From positions 27,454,201 to 27,518,200 of the forward strand of contig CM034548.1 of the NCBI GenBank assembly GCA_020055645.1: a stretch of DNA of 64,000 nt. The letters are read 5' to 3'. Source of the DNA: Tomocerus qinae (lineage: Eukaryota; Arthropoda; Collembola; Entomobryomorpha; Tomoceridae). Below, piece after piece: positions 11,559 to 25,800 of the stretch. The notes under the pieces were generated by a model, which saw only the letters and a list, made by a program, of their open reading frames with translations, was not told where the DNA came from and did no database searches. The position numbers and the translations under genes were made by a program. The number at the start of each line of letters is the position of its first letter. Within the stretch, counting starts at the first letter, position 1.

Positions 11559-14500
11559 ACTTCTTCCGATGTAAAATACACTTGCGTTGCGTTTATTCGT
11601 CATGTGAATGTGTAATACAGCTACATTATAATTACATATAAAGCCCTAGAAACACACAATAGTAGTATAGCATCTATTCACAATGCATGTAAAGGATGTA
11701 TGCTAAGGTTTAGGGTAGGTATTACTATTTCTATGACTAGGTATTAGGGACATTTAGTTCCTCCGCTTAGTCTATACCATACATAGTACTATGTTCTTTA
11801 TTCTGTTTGTTGCTACCAAACAAAACGTAAACGCAGCCTACAACAGAACTTCTATGTGTGTAATGATGATAGTACATGCATGAATACATGCTGGCTATTG
11901 GATATTCCCTTTCTCAACACTACTGCACTGTCTACTATGCTTTAGGTACTACTACTACTATACTACAGTGCTGATGTTCAATATATGTAAGTAAAGTTAG
12001 TCATAATTTTGTACACAAGGTCTCTTTTATTCGAAAGCATAACGATGATGATATTTAGCTTGCCGATTATGGAGTTTAATCCGTTATTTTTAGATCAAAT
12101 ACGCATTATAAATTCTGCTGCGACGGGAGTTTTTAAGATATTATTTTACTATATATAAATAATATATAATTAGATTACACTTAATCTAGGCTTTGGTAAT
12201 TGAGTTTCTTTTCTGAGTTTCATACTCAAAAATCAAACGGTGAGTGTTGCGTCCCTTTCTTCGACTAAGATTACAATCTAACGCGGCGGATTATATCGCA
12301 GCATTTAGGCACCTGGTACACATACGCCATGTTAAATAATAGGTGTAACTCATTTACCAATTAAAATTGCTCGTCTAAAACACGACTCAAGACTCAAAGC
12401 AATCTGAGTATGAGTTTCCATTTTTAACATCATTTACCAAAGCCTCTTTAATAAATCAACATTGTAAATTCATTTGGATTACGGAATATGATAATTATTG
12501 TGGAATTAAGAACATAAATTTAATTTACCATAAGTTATCTTTACTATGGTTATAAGTTACCAAGTTCGCACATTGTGGTCTCCATTGGCTGACATTCTGC
12601 CATACAGTACAATTAGTAATACTAGTTTTGTCATGTGAACTTAAAATTACTACAGCGTTATTTAGCTTTAAAGTTAGGGGGTATGAACTTGGAACCTTGG
12701 ATATTATTGTCCTGCTCACTAATATACTAAACTTGAAACTTTTTGGCCAAAATTATAAACGAATTTTAATAATCTAAGTTCTAAACTGCTTTAAGCCCTT
12801 TATCCAAACATGGACACGTAATTGTGATTAGATATCCCTTTAGTGCACTATAGTGCATCCATATAAATTGAACACACTGTATGTGGTAGGAAGAGTAGTA
12901 TTGCATAAAACACAGGGCCAGGGTACTTTACATTTGTGAGTAATATGATGGACTGTATAATGTTAAGGTACTTACTACAGATACTTTATTACGTGTAGTA
13001 TTGTATACGTTTTGGTCGTAAATTGAACTTTTATGAAGTCATGGTATACTATGAAATAGTGCAGTACCTTTTAACAAAGTATAAAAGTATGTGGTTAGGT
13101 ATATGTGATGTGCAGAGAGTGCAGACTCTGCAGACAGAACTGTATGTATACATAGTATGGATGAATTCATACTTTATACAGATAGCTATACTTCTTTTCT
13201 TATAATAAGACACTTAATACCGTGTAACTCATAGCCAATATTAATATGTCGACCGTTTATGTCGCATCCATAAATATATCTTTCTGCAACCCAATCTTCA
13301 AAAGTATTACCTAATTCACTCTCAATATAATTTATATCTTATTTTTCTCGCATAGCAGCAATTTGTCTAAGAAATAATCGTGTTAATGCATTAGTGTCAT
13401 GAAAATTGATTGGTAGCTAACCTAACTAAATCTGCCACTTGACATTTTAAGAGATGGTTCATAATATATTTATTACGTCGTTGGTGGTATATATATGTAT
13501 ATCCAGTTTAAAAGATGCCTTTCGTTTACCTATAAGTGCGTTTTTAGTTGGAAGATCCATCAGATCCATGTCTCAAGTCAATGACGATTTAGATCTAATA
13601 CCTACTCCACTTCAAGGTGTTGTTTAGGATGAGACACATTTACCATTGGCTTCAAACGAAAGATGCGACTACCACAATTCAAGACAGAACTAGACACGAT
13701 GACCTATAGACCCAACGCCATTATACTGCATTCCCCATACATTTACTTATAAACTTTTGGAAAAATTATTATCAGCGAATAATTATCATCAGACTGAAAG
13801 CAAAGCGAGTTCATGCTGGACCGTCTGGGAAAGCTTGCAATAATAAGCATAATATTAATTGCATTCAAGTGGTGGAAATGTAGTTTTTAAGATAATAGTA
13901 ACATTTAAATTGGTTGAGCAGGTACTGGTACTACGGTACTAGTTATGGAACGAAATATATTATTACCTACATTATAAGAAGGCATATTGGTCACACTTAC
14001 TGCACAAAAACACGCAATTATTAATTAAAATAGATAAATAAAAATTCTATTCAATTATTTCAGAAATAATGAAATATCAATAATTTTTAAATGTATCAAA
14101 TAAATATGTAATATTTGGCTGCGAAATTATATAAAATATGTTCACTGTGTATGTTCACTTCGTAAACTATTACAAAATAAAACAATCATTTATTGCTTTG
14201 TTTTTTAATTTAAATCATTTAATGATTCAAAGTTTGTAATTGAGTGAAAGATCCCTACTAATTATTTATAACATATTCATGTAAAAATGTGAATTATTAA
14301 AATAAGTTTTATTTTCTAAGAGTTTTTATTTTACTACAATTAATTTTCTGGAGACGTTTTATAAATATTTACAGAGTCTACAAATTATTTTAAATTTTAT
14401 ATGTAATGGAGAAATTGATACTGGTTTTTTATATTATTAATCTTATTATTTACGACTTTAGAAAAGTATTTTGCGAATTATGCACTTAAATCCGTGGGCG

Positions 14501-15186
14501 TCAAAAGGGCCTGAACAATGCTTACTTACATTCCCATAAAACCACCATATAGTACCTACCTACTTGATGCATTGCAGGTTTGCCGTTTATTCATATATTA
14601 CGTAGTAGGTAATTAAATCATACTATTGCAAGCCTTTCATAAACTCCATTTGCCCTAGCCAATTAAAAATATCTATTCAATTAATGAAACTACAATAGAA
14701 AGTAAAATCAATAAAACCTATTTTCTTGGTCATGACTACAAAATACATTTAAAAGAATAGACATCCTTTCATCCATGAAGAGAGTTAAAAGTTAATTGTT
14801 CTAATTGTAATTTTTTTGTTGATTTACTTAAACATACGAGAAATCGTTACTAGTAATACCAATTAAGCAGCAATAGTCGTACTTAAATATTATGTATTAT
14901 TGAATGATAATATGATAATGATATTATTCGAGGATTTGGAATATATTCACTGCTAATTTGTTTAGGTTTCAGTAATTATACTATTTGCGATGTAGCATTA
15001 CTGTCTTTATTAGGAAATATTCATTACAGTTAAAAATTTTACTTGAAGTAAAGCAAATTGATCACCACTCCAATAAAATACGATGTAGACTAAAAATTAG
15101 CTCAGAAATTAAAATGGCGAGTAATGGAATATTTGACAAAATGTTTTGATGATGAGTATAATATATCATAAATGATGAGGAGGTAG
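11559..15186. other. AT-rich intergenic stretch with the 3' flank of the M3 peptidase gene
   Basis: No convincing exon was found. The right end, below 15187, is the 3' untranslated region of the minus-strand peptidase gene. A minus-strand AATAAA lies near 15004 (tttatt on +). A slightly less AT-rich patch at 13540-13740 has no open frame longer than about 30 codons. Confidence 0.5.
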
Positions 15187-18100
15187 TCAGGTACCGTTGG
15201 GTAAACTAGATGACTTGCCTGTTGTTAGGCCTTTGCTTTCCAGGAAAGCATCATTATTTGGATCACGGCCAAGAAAGTTTCGTAACATTTCCGACGCATC
15301 TTTGGCACCGCCTGGCTCTAAAATACATTTCCGATAGCGACGTCCAGTCTCTTCGTTAAATATGCCTGTGTCTTTGAACATCGTCTTGTACATGTCCATG
15401 CTAAATACTTCACTCCACTAAAAATAAAAATACAAGTATTATAACTACTGCAACACAAACACATAAAACCTTTAATGAAGTACTAGTAATGGCTTTACAA
15501 AAAACAAGAAGGCTTACCAAATAGCTGTAATAGCGTGCGCTGTATCCAATACACAAGTGATTGAAATTAGCTGGCATATTAGTTTCTGGGATAGCCTCCA
15601 ATCCCATTATGTCCTAGTAAAATATATAGCGATAATGTTAACCACGGTGTCAATCCTGATATCATTTTCTAGTTAAACAACTTACTTTCAAAATTTGTCC
15701 ATAAGTCGACTGAGTATCACAACCACCGCCCAAGTGAACTTGCTGGTCAAATGTAGCTAGCACTATTTGCCGTAAGTTGAGCGCTCCTGCATTAGCTATT
15801 TGAGAGTTCGCTAAGTTTTCGATTAAGTGATCAGGCAAAGGCTCGTTCGTCTAAGGTACAAATAAATAAATACAATAACACGATTATTACATCATAAATA
15901 TTAAAGCTTAATGATTTCAAGAGAAGAATTTACTTTGAAGTGCCCGGACATTTTTTTTAAAGGTTCTTTCTCCCAGACCCAATTTTCTAACATTTGTGAC
16001 GGCGCCTCAAGGAAATCAGTCTCAACTCGCGTGCCAAATAACATTGCTGTTTCCGCTTTACTACATATAGTATGCATCAAATGTCCAAACTCATGGAAGT
16101 ACGTCTCCACCTGTAATTCCAATTTAAATTCACCAGTTAAAGAAATTTTTAAAATTTTGTCATAACAAATAGCAACTAAAATTGTAAAATATACGACTAC
16201 TGCATACTAATTAGGAAACATTGCATACTTAATTTTTGAAAAATAGGAGCTGCCGATGATTATTTTAAATTAGTATGCAGTTGTATTTTACTTTTATTGT
16301 AGTAATTTTCCCACTAGTATTTATTATCAATAATACCTCTTTGTGATCTAATAAGGAAGGTTTGTTTGCCATTGGACGTGATACATTGGTCAACATGGCA
16401 CTGACGGCTGGCTGCTTCACGCCAAATTGGTCCAAGCAGCCTGGCTGTAATGGGACGCAACAAGCATGACCAAATTTTCCGTCTCGTGGAAATAAATCCA
16501 AGTAGAAATAGCCCAATAACTCTCCACTATCACGGTCGTTTACTTGATACTATTGTATATCAATATAACGCATGAATTAAATAATCATCAAGCAAATGGG
16601 AGCATTAGTATAAGATCCATCAGTGAGATAATAAAGCACCACTTACAACATCAACGTCATCATGCCATTTTTCTGCCTCTGGTAGATGAGTAAAGGTGAG
16701 AGACAACAGATCTTGATATATAAGTAGCATACCCTTAGTTACAGTGTCCAAAGGAAAATAAGGCATAAGCTCTTGCTGATCAACTGCGTACATTTCCTCT
16801 TCAATTCGACACATGTAATAACGAAAGTCCCACATATCTAACTTTTCATTTGAGGGAAAGTTGTATTTTTTGCACTGTAAATAAGATTTTCTGTTAACAC
16901 TCATCCACTTTAAAAAAATTGGTTACATTTACCACAAACAACACCAATAAGATTTAAATAGCAAAACAAAATGAAAATTTTAACGTAAAATCTTACCTCA
17001 GCTTCCTTCAATTGCAGCATAATTTGTCTTTCCTTCTCCCAAAGTGGTTGCACTTTGGTTGCCAGTTCTTCCAAAAACGATTTAACGTTTTCAGGATTTT
17101 TAGCCATCAGAATATCCTGCATAAAATATTTTACAGTAAGTATTTTCAACATAATCTTAACATTGCAATCATAGTGTAAAACAGCGTCGTTTCGTAAATT
17201 CTAAGCTAGTGTTAAAACAAATTAAGAAATTTGGAAATGAATTATCAGTAAATCAGCATAAAAACTCAGAGCAAACAGATTTAAAATACCTGCACGTAGG
17301 AGGCGTGGTTAGGATAGCCCAGTAGCGAAGCTTCTCTCTGTCGAAGATTTAAAACTTTCTCCAGCAAAATAGTATTAGTATGCATACATTTGGATTGATA
17401 AGCTATTTCTAACTTTTTCCGAGTATCAGGGATTTTACACTTCCGAGTGATAGGAAAGAAATGGGGGTACTTTAAAGTGACTTTGTACTTCCCAGTTTCG
17501 TCATCCTGTAAATAATTATAAGCAACATGTACATAATATAAGTTGCAGAATAACCATTTATAGGTACCAAAACAATGCATTTTGAATACAATACCTTTTC
17601 TAGACTTTCTAGAAACGAAGGTGTCATTCCGTCTAATTCTTCGGCGGTAAATAACAAGACGGTATTTTCATTGTTAATATTTTGAGAAAACTTCAAAGTT
17701 AAATCGTTTATTTGTTTCTTGATAGACTTGATTTCCTCTCGGACTTCTTCGCTCAAGTGTAACCCTAATAAATAATTATTTTAGTTACTTTTTGCTGAAT
17801 TTTTACGCAAAATTATTCTTAATAAGGAGCATTGTACCATTTCTACGCCCAAAATGAATAAGGCGATCAAGGCATCTCTCAACCTCAGGCTTAAGGTTGT
17901 CATTAGCGCAGAATTTCTCTTTATACAAAACCAACTTGTCAAAAATATCTTTTCTCATGCTCATTTCCACCGATGCTTCATCTAACAGTTTCGTTGCCCA
18001 GGAACTTGCATCCCTTATTTCTTCGGAATCTGCAACATGTCTAGGAAACGATAGTACAGCTCCCATGGTAAAACTGAAACGATGCGCTTCTAGCATCGGC

Positions 18101-18737
18101 TAATTCAAAAATAATTATTGTTATTAAAAAATACAAAAAAAATATTACGGAGGAATTTACATGGGCAAATGGAGAAGTACTCAAAAATCAAACAGATTTG
18201 GTAAAAGACTAAACCTACACAAATAACCATTTCATTTTTATAATATTTTAAATGTAAACCAATACATATTCATTACTATTGTACCTTGAGCAGGGTTTCA
18301 TAAGACAGTGATTCATTGTCAGCAGCAGCTGCAGTGTCAAGAATCTCTTTCAATTCCTTGACGATTTCCTTGCATTTTGACGCAATGCCTTCTGGTGTGT
18401 AGGTCCTAAGGTCCCAATTATGCACAATGCCTTCATGTCTCATTTTGCCTGGCGGTGGACAAGTGTCTTCGGTATTAGAGTAATTAGGGACCGATATTTG
18501 TGAACATACAGGTGGAGACAAAATACTAAAACTTCGCGAATTAAAAAACGACGTAGAACGAAGTAATTCAATGGGTCTGTAATATTTTATTGTAGATGTT
18601 ACCTTTCGCACGGATAAACTACACTTTGATCTGATAACAGTATTACAAGGATATAATAAAGTCTGACAACTAAACAAACTATGACTGCCTAGCATCAAAG
18701 TTTGAAGTTGTTTACGAAATAGCACCGAAACGGTCAT
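15187..18737 (-). CDS. NLN: M3 family metallopeptidase, neurolysin/thimet oligopeptidase type, 11 exons, 776 aa
   Basis: Coding exons (minus): 18737-18285, 18099-17838, 17764-17595, 17505-17290, 17116-16997, 16874-16647, 16549-16337, 16110-15934, 15850-15686, 15613-15518 and 15417-15187. They sum to 2331 nt in frame. The enzyme is a zinc endopeptidase that cuts short peptides such as neurotensin-like substrates. The zinc site is HEFGH at residues 560-564 with the third ligand in LEAPSQ (E589), 29 residues after the first His as in mammalian neurolysin. Conserved family blocks include [47 protein letters not shown] and [11 protein letters not shown]. The first about 100 residues are rich in Arg, Ser and Leu with few acids, which fits a mitochondrial presequence and favours neurolysin over the cytosolic thimet form. 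The assignment between these two paralogues is tentative. Confidence 0.93.
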
Positions 18738-20214
18738 GACAGACGTTGGCGTTCTTTTCTCTAAATATTATTCTAATAGCAATTGCCAGACTCTATGAGT
18801 TACTTCTACTACAACAATATCGCAATTGTATTTTCTAACACAAAACGATCATCCTCACTTCGAAGTCTGGCTGATGTAACTTGCAAGTTATTGGCGGCTT
18901 TTGTTTGAAGTAGCAGCTAAATAAGACTGAAATTTATAGTTATATTTTATGTTATCAATTTGTTTTTTCATTTTAAAAATTCTATGCAAAAAGTAATTAG
19001 ACACAAATAATACATGTAAATTTAAACATAATCAAATCTTTTTGAATGGATTTTAAATATGGTCAATTGTTTAACTTTTACTACAAATTTTGACATTTTT
19101 GTGGCCGATAAATTTAAAAGACCATTAATTCCAAAAGTGATTAAAAAGCCAATTGTTTCCTTGTCACAAATATTTTTAGCCGAAAAGTCATCAAACGTCA
19201 AAATAGGTTTTCATTGTACTATTTTGGCGAAGAAACTTCAAGGCTGAGCAATAAAAATGAAAATTATTAGAAACCTTCCACTGAATTAACAGTTTTCTCA
19301 CCTTATAAAAAGTTGCACATAAAATTAAAAATTAAAAATGATAGATTCACAATAAACTAATTTGTAATTCTCTCCAATTGTGATAAAACCTGTAAAAATA
19401 GCTATCAAAATTCAAAAATATAAAATGAGAAAGTGGTAAGCTACGCTTAACACTTTTATTTGGCAATAGTATAGATTATACACTATTACAATTTATGTAA
19501 TTGTAAAAATGTACCTGTATAAAGTCAACAAATGTACCCGGTAGTTCTACTATTATTGTTCTTTTATGCCCAATTCAATTATAATATTTGTTTTTTCATA
19601 CAACAACACCGGGATGAAATTTTACTAAAGTGAAAGTTCCAGTTTGATTTTCCCCCTTCTCGGCAGAATTATTTAATAAGCGCAAAGCTCGAAGGTTTTC
19701 TTGCCGAACTTGTATGAGACGACAAGGCGACAGGTATATACTGGGCTTGATTATCCGATTAGATAATCTAGTTGCACATTCAATTTAAATTTAAAGTAAA
19801 TAGCTGACGTAGTATCTTGTATAACTCACCACAACTTCTACTGATAACAAATGACAAATAATCAGACAATTTCGGCAGAATTCGACGGATAAAGTCTCTC
19901 AAATAGATAAATCTATCAAAGGGAATCTAAACGAGGGTAATGAAAAAGTAACATAATCGAAAAATACGTTTTATTACTCATTATTCCCATTTTTAGAAAC
20001 AATAGGCAATTTTTCTAATTTAACTTATGCTCAAGCGTTTCGTTACGCAATCATATGGCGAGGTTTTAAATAGAGCTGTGAAATTTATTTTGCCACAAGA
20101 TGCTACAGGTGGCCAATTTATAAGGCGACATTATTATTTCTTATTTTTAAAAATTACGCATGTGCCAATGTTAAAATTAAGAATTTATTTGTTCTAGGAC
20201 CATAAATAGGAATA
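18738..20214. other. Head-to-head intergenic region with a probable 5' UTR intron of ferrochelatase
   Basis: The peptidase gene starts leftward at 18737 and ferrochelatase rightward at 20215, so this 1.5-kb stretch must hold both promoters. On + a donor-like gacag/gtatata at 19733/19734 and an acceptor tttgttctag (AG at 20196-20197) suggest a 5' UTR intron, with the ATG 18 bases into the next exon. An open frame at 19059-19247 (+, 62 codons) has no recognised similarity. Confidence 0.45.
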
Positions 20215-21881
<1,667 letters not shown>

Positions 21882-22017
21882 ATTGTTTGAACCGTATTAT
21901 TCAAGACCAAAAAGGGGGAGGGATCTGGGGTTATAAATCTACTATTTACAGAATAGTTATAGTCTAGTTGTATGCCAAATAATGTGCTAGGAAGAAAGAT
22001 TGACTATCAAATTACAT

Positions 22018-22023
22018 AATAAA
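22018..22023 (+). terminator. AATAAA polyadenylation signal of ferrochelatase
   Basis: This is the first canonical AATAAA after the ferrochelatase stop, about 140 bases downstream. It implies a short 3' UTR. Confidence 0.55.
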
Positions 22024-22862
22024 CATACAAGTTTATTATGTTTAATGACCAATGATTATCGAATGTATAAATACATGTAAAGCTAATTAGTATACATCTT
22101 ATTATTGTACTTTTGCGTAGGGACCTTGTAATGATATAAATGTCCGCTCTAGTGCAAATTGTATACACATTACCATATTTCTACTGCATTTGTGCTCCTG
22201 CACTGAAAACATTAGGAGCATTAACAATGTGATTATAATGGGAAGCGCAAAATTTATATTTATGTATAGGCTAACTAAATAAATAACTGCAAGTATACAT
22301 TACATTAAATTGTACAGCTAGCTCAATGATTTCTGTAGACATTTCAACATTATAATTCAAGTTGTAAAGGGGCAAAAAAGTAAATTCATTAAATAAATTA
22401 AAGAATCTCTACACAACAGGTTTACAGTACATAACATCTATGTATAATCTTTGAAGCGATAGTATTAACAATTATTTCTCGTTTAAGGAAATACAGCGGA
22501 TATGATGCATAACGCCATATCATTAAATATTTAATAGATTGTTCTTCTATTGTTCTTCTAAACCAATTCACAAAAGAAAATCTTACCCGAACATAAGAAC
22601 ATACATAAATATCCAGCTTTAAATAATCATCTTCCAGGGATATAATACACTCTTTACACACAAAATTGAAGTGCAACAGTTGATAGTATTTAACATTGTG
22701 ATTGTGACAATTCAATGAATAGAATAGCACACTTTGAGGATGTGAAGGCACCTGACAATGTTCTAATGGTAAGGCTATGTCAATAAGAAACTTGCTTCTC
22801 TAGAATGATTTCCAAGTCGAATGACATTTGGGGCTCGTTTGGTAATCAGAACATTGATCTAG
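22024..22862. other. Convergent intergenic/3' UTR region between ferrochelatase and PDSS1
   Basis: The two genes point at each other here. An open frame at 22422-22751 (minus, 109 codons) has no family motifs. It most likely lies in the PDSS1 3' UTR and is chance. Confidence 0.45.
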
Positions 22863-25800
22863 TTATTTGGAGCGGTTTAGAACCTAGAAAATAAAAAAGT
22901 GCGTTAAAACAGACATTTTTATTTAATTAATATGTAACTTTGAATGCCAAATTACCTTTTCTGTAATAGCGATAAGCCCCTTTTGATAAGGAGATTCTCT
23001 GAGTGTGCATGCATAACGATTTGCTTCTATACAATATTTCTCAGCCAGTAATTTGGTTTGTTCAAGTCCATCTGAATTGTGAACATAATCGAGAGCCGTG
23101 CTAACATCACCCTCTTCTGAAAATCGCCTTTCAATCAATTCAATGAGCTGAGGGAACTATAAATTGACAGGAAAATTATTGTTAGTCATTTTACACTAAT
23201 TTTTTACATTGTTATTTCACAAACGAATAAATCAACAATGAACCTTGTGCGCTGCAAAAAGGACGGGAGCTGTGGCGAGGCCGAGTTGCAGATCAGCAGC
23301 AGCCGGTTTCCCCATTGTGCTGGTGGAGGAAACAAAATCCATACGATCGTCAATAAGCTGAAAAGCAATCCCGAGGTTTTTTCCATATTGGAAAGAGATT
23401 TCCTTGAGGGAATCGTCACAGCCTGCAAGAACGGCGACTCCTTTGCAGCTGTAGGCCATGAGAGAAGCCGTTTTATTGAATGATTTTCCGATATAATGAG
23501 CGAATCTTTCGGTACTCCCTTCGTTGGCCCCCATTTGCATGAATTCCCCCTGAACCAAATCTTCGAGGACCTGGGCCAGAATTTGTGTCACTTCGTCATT
23601 GTTTAAGCGGGCCACCATCGCACCTGCTTTGGCCAAAATATAATCTCCTCCAATAATTGCCTTTTTCTGACCAAATAGTGCGTTCACACTTGGCTTTCCT
23701 CTTCGGGTGTCTGAAATATCTATCACATCGTCGTGAACTAAAGTAGCCGTGTGTATCATTTCTGATACCAGAGCTAGCTTCTTCTGGGATGGTAGAATAA
23801 AACTGAAATACAAGAAAACAATTTCATTCCCACTATACATGTAACTGCACTGTAGTATTAAAAATGCTAAAAAGGGTACCTACTTGTTATTTCCATGTAA
23901 ATGGGCATTTATTGCTCTGGCCATCAAGATAGATATTAAAGGTCGGACAGCTTTTCCCTGCCCGTCAAAGTAATAGGCAGCAACGTCACATAATTCCATA
24001 TGACGACCACCAAGTTCCTGAAATGATTTTGAACTTTATTTCAACCGCAAAATCATTTAATTAGTATTGAGTCCTCCTTGGTAGAAACAACCTCGTTTAT
24101 AGGCAATGTGCTCTATTTTTGACTTGGATCACTTTTAATTCATGTATAGGTTGTTAGTGTAAATGTCATTTATGTCAATTGTGAACATGTGACTATTAAA
24201 TAATTACGATAATATTATTTTAATATTTAGAAATAATAGAAAGGAAGAAGGTTTACCCTGCGTATATCTGTGACAAGGTCGTTTAGGTCAGATTCGACCA
24301 GTTTATGGGGTTCTACTGAAGGAACTGAAGGTATTTGTTCCGTCATTGGCTCTGGAACAACTTGACCATTCACAATGTTAATCAGCGGTAAATGGGGTAA
24401 AGAAGACGGCGATAAAGGAGGCGGCATTGGGACTGGATTATTTGCTGTTGCTGGCAATCCTCCCCAAGAAGCAGCTCTTCGCCTTTGCTCCAAATTGTTG
24501 ATCTAGTTGACAAAAAAGATATTGCAAATTAAAAGTCTTCATCAAATTACCTTTGATAACGCTGCAACAACTATGTAATATGCATGAATACAAGCTTTTA
24601 AAATCCTATAATATCATTGTGATCGAAGCAACATGAAATTCCAGGAAAATTATCAAATAATTTTTACATAAATATATAAGCATCTGAGTGTAGACCCACA
24701 ACCGCATACCAAGTATCAAATCTTGGTTGCTATAAATTCAACGTAACTTAATGAGAATGACCTGCTTTGGAGCATAGTGTATACATCCTGTCGCTAACAA
24801 AATTTAAAATGGAACTGGAAAGTGAGAATAGCTTCTTTGTTAAATGTTTGATCCTTGTTAAACATAAAATTGCAAATGAATTCATACATGAATTTCAATG
24901 ACAAAAGATGTAATGGGGCACAAAGATACCGCAAATTAGATGGCATACGATAAAAATAAAAAATTAGGTCCTTTTATTTATAGTATCCAAGTGTCAATTG
25001 GTTAAAGCTGGACTAAAATAACAAATCCCAAAGGTTGTTTTAGAACGATACGTCTTTAAAAGCAATTGCTATCCCTCATGCTTCTTAGTTAAAAAGGGAT
25101 ATTGGAGAGGGTTTATTTCATTTTATAAATCTGTCTAAAACAGTCACAAGTCATAATAGATTTCTGACCATACATTCAAAATAAACCTTGATCCTGGATC
25201 AACTTGGTTTATGTACTTGAAACTTCTACCAAAGTAAGCGTGTAAAGATTTACAGGCTAATAAAATTGGCATTACTTCATGTAACCCTGATTGAAACAAA
25301 AGTTCATTAATCATGAAGACGTTTACAAATAGTACTATTTTATAAGCGCCCCGCTTATTGGAAAAAGTAATATAAAACTTTTTTCCATAGCAAACTTAAT
25401 ACAAAGTCCAGTACGTGGGACACAAAGACCAATCAGGATTTTTTCCCCAAAGTTAATCAAAGTTTGTCCAAAGCCCAACTTTCCCTACGTGTCTGTCGCA
25501 GTAAAAAATTTAATTTATCACTATTTGAACTTCATTGGGGTAAACACATAATATTTACTACATCTGACAACATACTTAACATATTAGTTAATACGTAAAA
25601 ATACTACTGGGTTTGATTCGTTTTAATATAAGTAGGTATTAATTAGAAAGCTCGCAGCTAATTTGTTGCTACAACTGTGAGTACAATGTACATTATATTA
25701 TTGCAAAACTTATTTTTAACGGTATTATTATGTGATGCAAAGCCATTAACTGTTTAATAGATACAATTCACATACACTGTAAAATGTGAAATCTTAAATG

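Noticed and set aside
22422-22751. 109-codon open frame on minus
   Set aside because: It has no domain, sits in the presumed PDSS1 3' UTR and shows a random, Tyr/Ile-rich composition expected from AT-rich DNA.
24551-24605. Exon-like 55-bp segment between PDSS1 exons 1 and 2 (minus), with acceptor and donor
   Set aside because: Its length is not a multiple of three. Including it breaks the frame between the presequence exon and the exon at 24502, which otherwise join exactly in phase 0.
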